Assembly (NCBI RefSeq): GCF_014117325.1
Contig: NZ_CP059732.1
Span: 62,001 to 126,000 of the forward strand
Direction of reading: 5' to 3'
Length of the DNA: 64,000 nucleotides
Source: Spirosoma foliorum
GTDB taxonomy: Bacteria; Bacteroidota; Bacteroidia; Cytophagales; Spirosomataceae
Part shown: positions 7,679-15,750 of the stretch, piece by piece
Layout: each line of letters starts with the position of its first letter
Position numbering within the stretch: position 1 is the stretch's first letter
Made by a program: the position numbers and the translations under genes
Notes under the pieces: model-generated
Database searches by the model: none
Told to the model about the DNA's origin: nothing
Seen by the model: the letters and a program-made list of their open reading frames with translations, nothing else

Positions 7679-9547
7679 TTAGGAAGATCGGTTGGCCGTG
7701 CCATAAGGCGTGTCAGGCCAGGGGCCTAAGAAGATTCGGGCGTACAGGCCAAGGGCCGAAAGGCCATTCAGCATAAAGCTCAGTGTAACCAGAAAAGCAA
7801 GCCCTGTTTGATCTGAATGAATGTGGCTGAACAATAAATCTTCGCCCCAAAAGGTTGGGGTAATGGGAAAACCAGCTACCCCTAGGCAACACACTAAAAA
7901 GCCGAACGCTAATCGGGGATAGGGATAGGCATAACCAGCATAGGTATGTAGTTGTATATCGCCTTCCGTTACATAGAGCATATGAAGGCAGCCATACCCC
8001 GCCAGGCCCGCCACAACAATGCCACTCAGGTATAAATGAACCTGATCAACCGCAAATTCCTCGTTATAGGCAATAGCCAGGGCAATCCAGAAAGGATTCA
8101 GCACCACTCCTAACCAACTTAGAAAAACATTTTTTTGTTGGCTAAAGGAACGCACGACGAACAGTAGCCCAAGTAGGGCAAAAATGATCGATAGGGGGTG
8201 TTTGAGTGGGGATGGGACGTTTTCGGGATAGTAGGCCCCCAGTAAACCGATCCCATAGAGCGGTATGCCCAAGCCGAATACCCAAGTTGGAGATAAGAAC
8301 GAAAGGGGTTGCCCTAGCTTGTGAATAAGTTCCCGAGGTAGTCGGTACAGCAGCGTATCCAGGTTCCATTCCGTCAGGCTCAGCACATACCAGGTATCCC
8401 GCAAGTGCCTGGGAAATGGGCTGATAGGCGCTAAGGCGACAGGCGTAAAGGTGTAGGTCTGCTCCCGAATTAAATAACTGACGATGGAAGGCGATATCAG
8501 CAGTTGATAAGTCCTTAGAAACGCATGTCCCGCAACATGGACCAGGGCCAGGGTATGAAAGCCTAGGGCTACTTCCAGGAACATAATCCCAATCTGAGCA
8601 ATGGAGGCATACGCCAGCTGACTCTTAATAGAAGCCTGGGCACGGGCAATCCCACTCGCTATCAGGCAGGTTAATAGACCGATACCCCCCATCAAGAGCC
8701 GAATGGAGAGTTGGTTTTCCCAAAGCGGAGCCGTTCGTAAGAGGAGGAAAATGCCGATATGCATCGATAGCGAGCCGTAAAAAATAGCACTCGAAGGCGT
8801 GGGGCCTTCCATGGCTCGGGGTAGCCACGCCGAGAAAGGAAACTGAGCCGACTTGATGAGGGCTGAAAGCAGCAGCATCAGCGAGATGAACATACCTGGC
8901 CCACCAAGGGTCTGAAGCTGGGCATACCCCCGTTCATACGGATTCAGCCCGGCAAAGGAGATCGTTTCAGGCCAAACCTGGTGGCTCATCCATATGGCTA
9001 GCAGGAGCCCCCCATCCGCCAGGCGATACATCGAGAATACTTTTAGCGCATTTTTGACCGGTAAGTATCGGCCTCTGTAGAAAGCAATTAGTAAAACCGA
9101 CGAAAGGCCAATCAATTCCCAACCGGCAAATAGCGTTTCCAGATTTCCAGACACCACGATCAGGACATAACCCAGATAAAAGAAAAGCGTGGTCAAAAAG
9201 AACCGCTTATAGCCTGGTTCCCGATGGAGATAATACCGGCAATACAGTACCACCAACAGAATCAGAAAGGCACCGACTAGCAAATAGACTGCGGTCAGTT
9301 GGTCAAAATAAAAATCCAGACTGAAGTGGTGGCCTTTCGTCATGACCAGTTCGAGGCTAGTCAGGGTGAGCACTGGCGATTGGTGAAACACCCAAAATGT
9401 AACAAAGACTACGGTCAAGAGTAGATGTAGGCCAAGAGTGGTCATGGCTGTCCAGGCAATGGCCGATTCGCTCGAAGGGGCTATCCAGATCCCTATGAAC
9501 AGGCCGCACAGGGGAATGATGATAAAAAAGGGCAGGAGCTGTTCCAT
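7679..9547 (-). CDS. dabB: DabB, NuoL-like membrane subunit of the inorganic-carbon transporter
   Basis: This encodes a 622-residue polytopic membrane protein of the proton-translocating antiporter family related to complex I subunit NuoL/MrpA. Examples of the core are LETLFAGWELIGLSSVLLIA, RVADGGLLL-like helix regions and SAWLPRAMEGPTPSSAIFYG. No other Nuo genes are present. The gene follows dabA by 4 bases, which identifies it as DabB rather than part of complex I. In characterised DAB systems the two proteins form an energy-coupled complex that accumulates bicarbonate from CO2, with DabB thought to supply cation flux. Confidence 0.9.
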   Translation of the reverse strand: MEQLLPFFIIIPLCGLFIGIWIAPSSESAIAWTAMTTLGLHLLLTVVFVTFWVFHQSPVLTLTSLELVMTKGHHFSLDFYFDQLTAVYLLVGAFLILLVVLYCRYYLHREPGYKRFFLTTLFFYLGYVLIVVSGNLETLFAGWELIGLSSVLLIAFYRGRYLPVKNALKVFSMYRLADGGLLLAIWMSHQVWPETISFAGLNPYERGYAQLQTLGGPGMFISLMLLLSALIKSAQFPFSAWLPRAMEGPTPSSAIFYGSLSMHIGIFLLLRTAPLWENQLSIRLLMGGIGLLTCLIASGIARAQASIKSQLAYASIAQIGIMFLEVALGFHTLALVHVAGHAFLRTYQLLISPSIVSYLIREQTYTFTPVALAPISPFPRHLRDTWYVLSLTEWNLDTLLYRLPRELIHKLGQPLSFLSPTWVFGLGIPLYGIGLLGAYYPENVPSPLKHPLSIIFALLGLLFVVRSFSQQKNVFLSWLGVVLNPFWIALAIAYNEEFAVDQVHLYLSGIVVAGLAGYGCLHMLYVTEGDIQLHTYAGYAYPYPRLAFGFLVCCLGVAGFPITPTFWGEDLLFSHIHSDQTGLAFLVTLSFMLNGLSALGLYARIFLGPWPDTPYGTANRSS

Positions 9548-9551
9548 GAAT

Positions 9552-12095
9552 TTAAAGGTGTTCAGCGAGCTGATAGACCGGCAAGCTAGTCTGATTGGCG
9601 GCTATCAAGGCGGGTAAATCGGTAATGGCCTCTACCTTTTTCTGGTGGGGTTGATAGGGCTGGAACGTGCCCGATCTAAACCGGCTAAGCGACCGCGTGT
9701 GTGGATTGACAACAACGAGGTGAATCCACTCATTGATAAACCATTCATACGTCTGGGGTGACTGTTGGATTGCCTTTAAAACGACATCGGGCGTCTGTTC
9801 AATGACCATCAAGAGCCGAAGCGGGTCGTGGACTTCTGTCATTTGGGTTGGCAAACCGGGCCGTAAGTCGCCATCAAAGCCATTGGCAACGCCAATCAGG
9901 CCCATGATGTTATGGGGCAGTTTACTTCCAGCCCCCAGTTTCTGGGTATCAACCCGCGAAAAGAAATATTCCAGATTAATACCACCACAAACGGGCGCAG
10001 CCGCCTGTACAATACGGGCTAACGCTTGCCCGCTTGGATCGAGCCGATAGTCATAGGAATTAAGAAAGGATCGACGATCTAAAAACAGATGCCTGGATAG
10101 GCTACGTTGACCAATCAGACAAATGGCATTGGTGGCATGATTGAGTTCTGGCCGAGGCTCAAACAGGGCTACCGATCGCCTGCGAATCTGGGCATGGATG
10201 GTGGCGGCACTCAGCCGACTATCGATCGACTCAAAGCGTCGGGAGCGTTCTTTGGCATTTTGATCCAGTGCCTGCTTGAATAAGGCGATGTACTGTTGAT
10301 GGCGTTTGGTATTGACTAGCGACAACAATGCTTCGTCGTAAAAACAAATATCATCACGGGTTGTGTCATGCAGCCCACTTAAAAACTGCGTTTCGGTAGG
10401 AATATCGATACCCTTGTCCCGTAATCGTTCGCGGACTCGCGGATCATTCGCCATGATACAGATTACCCGGGCATTAATCGATCCGGGCCGTCCTGAACAG
10501 GCTCCACAATCATAATCGGCATAATACGGATTGTTCACGCTGCTGGCTCCGTGCCCAATTACATACACGATCGGGGCAAATTCCTCAACCAGGCCAATGC
10601 TGGTTAATAAGCCAGCTACCCGCTCAACCATTTCGTCGAGGTTAAATCCCAGCTGTAAGCCATTTTCCTTTTTTAGGCTTGTGTTCTCCACCAGTAGACG
10701 AGAGTCGGACTGCCTGTAAGGGGAGGAAGCAGTCATCGCTGAGGTCCTCATTGGGTGAACGACCGACAGGAAAAGCTGTAATGCCGACCTGAATCCCAAT
10801 GCATGACTAAAGCCCCATAGTAAGGTTTGGGACGATTTGGTAAAGGGAGTGCTAGTTTGCCGGTTCTGGACCTGACCGAGTCCTTTAATTAGGTAACGAG
10901 GAGTAACCGGAGGGGGACAACGTTTCGTATAAGTCTTGGCGCTTTGGGGTTGAAAGAAAAACTCAACATTGAAGTGGCCTGGCGTCCCAAAGGTTTGACA
11001 GTCGGGCTCCAGCGTTTCCAGGTAACGCCGGAAGGAACATTCCCGGTCATCCAGGCAGAAAATTCCCTGGAAGCTTTTGGAAGAGCCCAGGCTGTCGGCT
11101 GTCGGAGCGGCTTTAATCCCAGCCAGTACCTGATCGTAATAACTCCATTCATAAGCCTGTTGCCAAAGGTAAAGAACTTCCCACTGCTCCGTCGGAATGA
11201 CGGGGCTAAACAAGTCGATGGCTTGGTCGAGAGGGGGCTGGCCTAACGGTTGCCAACGCTCGCCGAATTGCGCATCCAGCGCATCGATCTCCAGCAATAA
11301 TTCGAGTAGAATGACTTGTTGCAGCGTAATGCGTCTGAGGTCCAGTAACGACTGGGGTTGATCCTCAATCACAGCCACCATGCCTGACCAGCCAGGGTGA
11401 GCCAACTGTTGATCAAAGAGGTATTGTTTATAAAGCGATTCCTGGCCAACCAGCAGAGTGAGTAAATTAGTAATGGTGCAGGTGTTCGAGCGGAAGAGAC
11501 GACGAACGCGTTGGGAACGGAACAGGCTGACCAGACTGCTCTGCTCTAGCGCCCGGATTGCCGACAGGAAATCCAGATGCCGATAAGGGAAAGCATCCAC
11601 GGCAATTCCCTGATCCAGAAAGCCACACAATAATCGAAACAGGATGGGGTGAACCCGTGCATCCAAATCCAGCTGATACTTTTGTTTCCAGTGAGCCCGC
11701 AGTTGTCCGATTCGAGGAGTGGGCAGCGGAGGATAGTTTTTTCGAAGTAGTTTAAACTTCCAGATGGGCAGTTCGTGCGCACCTTTGCGTTCCAGTAGCA
11801 GCCCATCCAGTACAGCCTCCGAGATTCGGTGGGTTGTAAATAAGGCTCTGAACTCTTCCAGGGAAAATAAAATTCGATACCCCAACCACTCGGCTGCCTG
11901 CTGGATAGCTCCATCAAATGGCTGATGTTGAAAGCCGTGTAGAGGATTATGATGCACAAAATCTTTTAGCGGTGCCTGCGTAGGTAGGTAGTGTTTTAAG
12001 TCCTGGAGAACATCCTGCTCCACAAAGGCTGTAGACCGTTGTCGGGTCTCTGGTATGCGCAATGTATCGGAAGAGAAAAGTGGCTGCCCATTCAT
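9552..12095 (-). CDS. dabA: DabA (DUF2309/UPF0753), zinc-dependent CO2-hydrating subunit
   Basis: This is a large cytoplasmic-face protein of about 847 residues. The start is taken at ATG 12095; a GTG three codons upstream is also possible. The proposed zinc/active-site residues are all present: Cys347 and Asp349 in GIFCLDDREC, His515 in VIGHGASS, and Cys530 in DYDCGACSGRPG. The C-x-D and H-x14-C spacings equal those of the characterised Halothiobacillus DabA, whose fold resembles a beta-carbonic anhydrase. With DabB it should convert CO2 to bicarbonate unidirectionally and trap it in the cell. It is 42 bases downstream of the arsR-type regulator and 4 bases upstream of dabB. Confidence 0.93.
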   Translation of the reverse strand: MNGQPLFSSDTLRIPETRQRSTAFVEQDVLQDLKHYLPTQAPLKDFVHHNPLHGFQHQPFDGAIQQAAEWLGYRILFSLEEFRALFTTHRISEAVLDGLLLERKGAHELPIWKFKLLRKNYPPLPTPRIGQLRAHWKQKYQLDLDARVHPILFRLLCGFLDQGIAVDAFPYRHLDFLSAIRALEQSSLVSLFRSQRVRRLFRSNTCTITNLLTLLVGQESLYKQYLFDQQLAHPGWSGMVAVIEDQPQSLLDLRRITLQQVILLELLLEIDALDAQFGERWQPLGQPPLDQAIDLFSPVIPTEQWEVLYLWQQAYEWSYYDQVLAGIKAAPTADSLGSSKSFQGIFCLDDRECSFRRYLETLEPDCQTFGTPGHFNVEFFFQPQSAKTYTKRCPPPVTPRYLIKGLGQVQNRQTSTPFTKSSQTLLWGFSHALGFRSALQLFLSVVHPMRTSAMTASSPYRQSDSRLLVENTSLKKENGLQLGFNLDEMVERVAGLLTSIGLVEEFAPIVYVIGHGASSVNNPYYADYDCGACSGRPGSINARVICIMANDPRVRERLRDKGIDIPTETQFLSGLHDTTRDDICFYDEALLSLVNTKRHQQYIALFKQALDQNAKERSRRFESIDSRLSAATIHAQIRRRSVALFEPRPELNHATNAICLIGQRSLSRHLFLDRRSFLNSYDYRLDPSGQALARIVQAAAPVCGGINLEYFFSRVDTQKLGAGSKLPHNIMGLIGVANGFDGDLRPGLPTQMTEVHDPLRLLMVIEQTPDVVLKAIQQSPQTYEWFINEWIHLVVVNPHTRSLSRFRSGTFQPYQPHQKKVEAITDLPALIAANQTSLPVYQLAEHL

Positions 12096-12137
12096 GGTTA
12101 ACACAGATCAAATAGGTTTCCAACTACCATCGGTAGG

Positions 12138-12467
12138 CTATTGATTTTGCTCCAATTCAGATAGAATCGCTTCCGAGCGTTTGAGTTGGCGGCCATAAAT
12201 CAGTCGGGCTAAATCCAGGAATTGATACACCTGCTGATCCTGCACCTGATAGAAAATGGTTGTCCCCTCCCGGCGAGGGGTAACGAAATTCATATGGCGT
12301 AGTCGGCCCAGATGCTGAGAGAGCATCGACTGATCGGCTTTGGTGACGGTTTGTAATTCGGTAACTGACAGGGGACCTACCCGGAGCGCGTCCAGAATGG
12401 CCAGTCGGAGGGGATGTCCCAGGGTTTTAAAGAACTCAGCCTTATAGGTATGTAATGGGCTATCCAT
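12138..12467 (-). CDS. ArsR/SmtB-family transcriptional regulator
   Basis: This encodes a 109-residue winged-helix protein. The opening FFKTLGHPLRLAILDAL and the HTH LSVTELQTVTKADQSMLSQH followed by the wing RREGTTIFYQV are typical of ArsR regulators. The CxC-type metal site of arsenic sensors is absent, and there are no cysteines at all, so it probably does not sense thiophilic metals. It is the first gene of the dab operon and likely represses it, possibly in response to CO2/bicarbonate, redox state or another metal; the signal is inferred and unknown. An inverted repeat just upstream is a candidate operator. Confidence 0.88.
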   Translation of the reverse strand: MDSPLHTYKAEFFKTLGHPLRLAILDALRVGPLSVTELQTVTKADQSMLSQHLGRLRHMNFVTPRREGTTIFYQVQDQQVYQFLDLARLIYGRQLKRSEAILSELEQNQ

Positions 12468-12476
12468 GTTATAATT

Positions 12477-12507
12477 TAATATTCTTATATTAGATTATTC
12501 AAATGTA
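12477..12507 (-). promoter_or_regulatory. Promoter and candidate ArsR operator upstream of the dab operon
   Basis: On the minus strand a Bacteroidota -7 box TACATTTG lies at 12507–12500, 33 bases before the arsR start codon. Between them is a 6-bp inverted repeat, TAATAT-N4-ATATTA, at 12477–12492. This position fits autorepression by ArsR. No clear -33 TTTG was found. Confidence 0.55.
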
Positions 12508-12560
12508 TAGGTAACTTTTTTTATTTCCTAATAATTCGCTTAGCTGATAGCCAAAACTAG

Positions 12561-13490
12561 TAGTCTGTTACGTTAATTTTTATAGTTATCTTCGTAATAA
12601 ACTGCCATTTTTAACTTTTTCTGCTGATGGCTCGCTCAAACCTACTCTTTGCCTTGCCCGACGCTGAAGTAATTCAATTAGAGCAAGTTAGCTAAAGGAA
12701 CCCATACGGTCCGTAGCCTGCATCGGGCTCAGGTGCTACTCCAACTTCATCAGGGTAAGACGCCCAGCCAAATCGCAACGTTGCTGCCGGTTAGTGAAGC
12801 CACGGTCTATAATCTGCGAAAACGTTACCTGGCCGAAGGCTTGAGGAGTGCATTGAGTGAAAAACCCAGACCTGGCCAGCCCAGTAAGTTTGACAAAGCC
12901 GCTCAGGCTCATTTGACAGCGCTAGCCTGTAGTCAAGCGCCAGAAGGGCGAAGTCGATGGACTTTGCGGTTGTTGGCTGACCGCTTAGTGGAATCCATTT
13001 CGTATAAAACGGTCGGCGAACAGCTAAAAAAAAATTAACGTAAGCCTTGGCTCAAACAACAGTGGTGCATTAGTAAACTAGAAGGGCACTATGTGGCTAA
13101 ACTGGAAGCCGTACTCGATTTCTACGCTCGTCCGGCTGAGTTCAACAAGCCTCGCTTGTGTCGCTTCGGTGATACGAGTTGATGGCTCCCCTGCCCGTAA
13201 AGCCCGGTAAAGCGGCTAAAGAAGCCTGTGCATATGAACGAAAGGGAGCGGCTGTGATTCTGTTAGCTTACGACCTGGACACGGGTCAACGGTATGTAGA
13301 AGGTTAATCATTATCCCCAAGCAGAGTGCCTTCATGTGCTCCAAGACAATTTGAATACCCATCAGGCAGGTAGTTTTTATGAACGCTATGACGCGGATCA
13401 AGCTCGCCAAAAACTCAAACGCCATTACGTAAAACTTAATGTGGAGAATAGTACAATTATGGAGTCTACTAATTAACGTAACAATCTACG
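12561..13490 (+). mobile_element. Decayed IS630-family element
   Basis: Terminal inverted repeats are visible. GTTACGTTAATT at 12567–12578 matches the inverse at 13471–13482, and similarity extends outward for several bases on each side. The internal transposase gene is broken (separate entry). The length of about 0.93 kb is slightly shorter than a typical IS630 member, and internal loss is likely. The target TA duplication could not be fixed confidently. Confidence 0.7.
12626..13440 (+). pseudogene. IS630 transposase, multiply frameshifted
   Basis: The reading starts MARSNLLFALPDAEVIQLEQ at 12626 and shifts frame near 12690. It then continues as a helix-turn-helix region, with GKTPSQIATLLPVSEATVYN at about 12750–12810 in a 101-codon open stretch (12733–13038). 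It breaks again at a run of nine As near 13030. Downstream fragments read LDFYARPAEF and AYERKGAAVILLAYDLDTG in other frames, matching the central and catalytic regions of IS630 transposases, but stops intervene. The catalytic core is not intact, so this copy is dead. Confidence 0.8.
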
Positions 13491-13646
13491 AGTACTTATC
13501 CAATTTAGATTCTAGAGATTTTTTTGATTCTACTTAATGGATTAGGCATTGATTACCAGTAGACTATCATCAATAGAATCCGACAGAATCAACAGAATCT
13601 ATTTTGGCAAAGCACTAGTTTGCCTAACCCTTTGCTTGTATGTTTT

Positions 13647-14696
13647 ATGATTAATCCTTCAGTAGCTGGCCTAGTGATATTGGTTAGCTTAGTTTATCTA
13701 ACTTATTTCTCATCCACATCGAAACCCGCCAATTCGACGGCTTATCAATACGCCTATACATCCTGGATTGTGGGCGATACATCGGATGTGAAAAGCCAGC
13801 CCTTAGGCGGGGTTTTGCTGGCCGGCGGTAGTACCGATGTGGATGCCGCGATGCGGTGGTTTTTACGTCGGTCGGGTGGGGGCGATGTACTGATTCTTCG
13901 GGCATCGGGTAAAGACGGCTACAACGAGTATCTCTATAAAACGCTGGGCGAATCGGTTAATTCGGTAGAAACAATATTGCTGGATAAGCGAGAGTTAGCA
14001 AGTAATCCAGCCATCATTCGTAAAATCCGTCAGGCCGAAGCGATCTTTTTTGCTGGTGGCGATCAGGAGAATTATGTTAACTTCTGGCAAGGAACGCCCG
14101 TTGCCGATGCCCTGAATGAGCGTATTCGGGCAGGGGCTGTTATGGGAGGCACTAGCGCTGGTTGTGGGATTCTGGGGCAAACCTATTTTTCAGCTCTGGA
14201 AGGAAGCGTGACGTCTGAAGAAGCCTTAGCCGATCCTTACGATAAACGCGTGGCTATGCGCCGAAATGATTTTTTGACGCACCCGCTCTTAGCCAATATT
14301 ATTACGGATATGCATTACAGCGCCCGCAATCGACAGGGACGACACGTGGTGTTTATGGCGCGGGCTGCAACAGATTGGAAGATACAACCACGAGGTATCG
14401 GCATGAATGAAAAAACGGCTGTTTGTGCAACACCCGATGGAAACGTTACGATTTTCGGACAAGGCAATGCCTATTTTCTACAGGCAACCAGGAAGAAACC
14501 TGAACGCTGCCAAAAAGGGCAACCACTAACCTGGAACCGTTCAGGGAAAGCAGTACAAGCAACTATTCTTACTGGCTCCCTTGAAGGGAACACTGGCTTT
14601 AATTTGAGATCGTTTCGGCCGATAATGAAAGCTCAAGCAGAGTACTGGTCTGTTAACTCTGGCGTTCTGGCGCGAGCATTTGCTCGTGCCTTTTAA
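13647..14696 (+). CDS. Cyanophycinase-like peptidase S51 family protein
   Basis: This encodes a 349-residue hydrolase of the cyanophycinase/peptidase E (S51) family. The start at ATG 13647 (MINPSVAGLVILVSLVYL) is chosen because the truncated copy begins at the same place. The hydrophobic N-terminus is a signal peptide or anchor. The fold signatures are GGVLLAGGSTDVDAAMRWF, AEAIFFAGGDQENY and GGTSAGCGIL with nucleophile Ser170. The last ~10 codons (LARAFARAF) lie inside a palindromic repeat that starts at 14667, so the natural C-terminus may have been replaced. Cyanophycinases cleave beta-Asp-Arg dipeptides; whether this one uses cyanophycin or another beta-aspartyl peptide is unknown. Confidence 0.85.
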   Translation: MINPSVAGLVILVSLVYLTYFSSTSKPANSTAYQYAYTSWIVGDTSDVKSQPLGGVLLAGGSTDVDAAMRWFLRRSGGGDVLILRASGKDGYNEYLYKTLGESVNSVETILLDKRELASNPAIIRKIRQAEAIFFAGGDQENYVNFWQGTPVADALNERIRAGAVMGGTSAGCGILGQTYFSALEGSVTSEEALADPYDKRVAMRRNDFLTHPLLANIITDMHYSARNRQGRHVVFMARAATDWKIQPRGIGMNEKTAVCATPDGNVTIFGQGNAYFLQATRKKPERCQKGQPLTWNRSGKAVQATILTGSLEGNTGFNLRSFRPIMKAQAEYWSVNSGVLARAFARAF

Positions 14697-14787
14697 TCTT
14701 CGCCAGTATTCACTGACGCATGTCATCTTCGCCGAATACCAGCGAATGCTGGCTAAAGTTGAAGGGATTCGTAAATGCTCGCGCCAG
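14667..14787. repeat. 120-bp compound palindromic repeat, copy 1
   Basis: It begins CTGGCGCGAGCATT and ends with the exact inverse AATGCTCGCGCCAG. Smaller palindromes lie inside, for example around GCCAGTATTCACTG and CCAGCGAATGCTGG. A second copy in the same orientation lies at 15568–15687. The 3' end of the cyanophycinase-like gene runs into this copy. Confidence 0.88.
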
Positions 14788-14800
14788 AAGGAATAGACGA

Positions 14801-15283
14801 CTAAAATTTTCGTAAATGCTCAATATCATTTATATCCTTTTGCCGCGGGAAAGTCTCTTTGTCCTGAATCAAATCTTCTAGGCTTATAAATGGAATCTCG
14901 ATGTCTTCGTATTGGGAAATGTTCTTTTTTGCAAAAGATGCGTTGAACTTTAAAGGGGCCTTTATACGAGGGAGAAGATCCAACGTATAATCATCAAACT
15001 CTAACCTAAAAAACGAATTTTTAGGATCAGGCGAAGGGTCTTCTCTATATTCCGTTACATCCTTTCCGAGTTGCTCTAAGGCATTAAGTAACTTAAAATA
15101 GTTCTCGTAGCTGGGGTTATACCAAAAATCAAGATCAGGTTTATTTGTAGCCTTACCCGCATTATTGGTTGACTTTCTTGAATAACCATAGTATGCTACA
15201 GCCGTGCCACCTACGATTAAATAGTTTACGGAACTGCTATTAAAAATAGCGAATATGTCAAGAATGGCCCTATTATATTCCAT
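14801..15283 (-). CDS. Nucleotidyltransferase-fold protein, toxin-antitoxin-like
   Basis: This 160-residue protein has the minimal nucleotidyltransferase signature. VNYLIVGGTAVAYYGYSRK contains the GG-x-A helix, followed by DLDFWYNP with the paired acidic residues (Asp-x-Asp) near residue 50. The C-terminal half includes LDLLPRIKAPLKF and IPFISLEDLIQDKETFPRQK, as in AbiEii/MNT-like proteins. Its start overlaps the end of a 66-codon upstream gene by 11 bases, so the two are translationally coupled. The pair is AT-richer than its surroundings and is flanked by identical palindromic repeats, suggesting transfer as a unit. Substrate and role are unknown. Confidence 0.75.
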   Translation of the reverse strand: MEYNRAILDIFAIFNSSSVNYLIVGGTAVAYYGYSRKSTNNAGKATNKPDLDFWYNPSYENYFKLLNALEQLGKDVTEYREDPSPDPKNSFFRLEFDDYTLDLLPRIKAPLKFNASFAKKNISQYEDIEIPFISLEDLIQDKETFPRQKDINDIEHLRKF

Positions 15284-15473
15284 TTGAAGTACGCTGCTCT
15301 ACAACTCTATTAGTCTTTAATGGCGCGTTATCTTTAATAGGTTCGTGCCTCAAAAGACTTATGAAGCTTTGAAACTTATCATGCCGTTCCAGCGATTTGT
15401 CCGAACCCGCTTTGATTGACTCCGCACTGTCTTTCAGTTCTGAAAAACTGTTATATCGACTTAACTTTTTCAT
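15273..15473 (-). CDS. Small polar protein, possible partner of the nucleotidyltransferase
   Basis: This 66-residue protein is charged and predicted helical (MKKLSRYNSFSELKDSAESI, then KSLERHDKFQSFISLLRHEP). It has no recognised domain. It overlaps the downstream nucleotidyltransferase gene by 11 bases and has its own upstream -7 box. Size and position fit an antitoxin or accessory subunit, but that is only context. Confidence 0.6.
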   Translation of the reverse strand: MKKLSRYNSFSELKDSAESIKAGSDKSLERHDKFQSFISLLRHEPIKDNAPLKTNRVVEQRTSNGI

Positions 15474-15507
15474 TGGGAAAAAACGTTGTTGTATGCTGTC
15501 GAATATA

Positions 15508-15515
15508 CAAATGTA
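15508..15515 (-). promoter_or_regulatory. -7 promoter box for the nucleotidyltransferase pair
   Basis: TACATTTG on the minus strand fits the Bacteroidota TAnnTTTG consensus and lies 35 bases upstream of the ATG at 15473. It is the same octamer as upstream of arsR. A TTTG lies 13 bases further upstream, closer than the usual -33 spacing. Confidence 0.5.
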
Positions 15516-15567
15516 TTTTGTCCTTTAACAAAATTAAGATCGAAAAAGGTTGTTGTGTTTTCTGACA

Positions 15568-15687
15568 CTGGCGCGAGCATTTGCTCGTGCCTTTTAATCC
15601 TGCCAGTATTCACTGGCGCTTTTAAGCTTCGCCGTATGCCAGCGAATGCTGGCTAAAGTTAAAGTCACGAGCGAATGCTCGCGCCAG
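15568..15687. repeat. 120-bp compound palindromic repeat, copy 2
   Basis: This is a direct copy of the element at 14667–14787, with the same 14-bp inverted termini and the same internal hairpins and only scattered substitutions and small indels. The two copies bracket the nucleotidyltransferase pair and its promoter. Confidence 0.88.
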
Positions 15688-15692
15688 AACGC

Positions 15693-15731
15693 AAAAAGGG
15701 GTGAATCTAGTATAAGGATTCACCCCTTTTT
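15693..15731 (-). terminator. Terminator of the susC-susD transcript
   Basis: Perfect 15-bp arms (15693–15707 and 15717–15731) enclose a 9-base loop. On the minus strand the stem ends in a run of five Ts. It lies 20 bases after the susD stop codon. Confidence 0.88.
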
Positions 15732-15750
15732 ATAAATCAAGAATCAATTA

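Noticed and set aside
7679..9547. Reading this gene as complex I subunit NuoL
   Set aside because: No other nuo genes are present, and it follows dabA by 4 bases, which is the DabAB arrangement.
9733..12000. Open frames on the plus strand across dabA, such as 9733–10050 and 10944–11246
   Set aside because: They lie opposite a strongly conserved gene and their proteins show no domain or signal.
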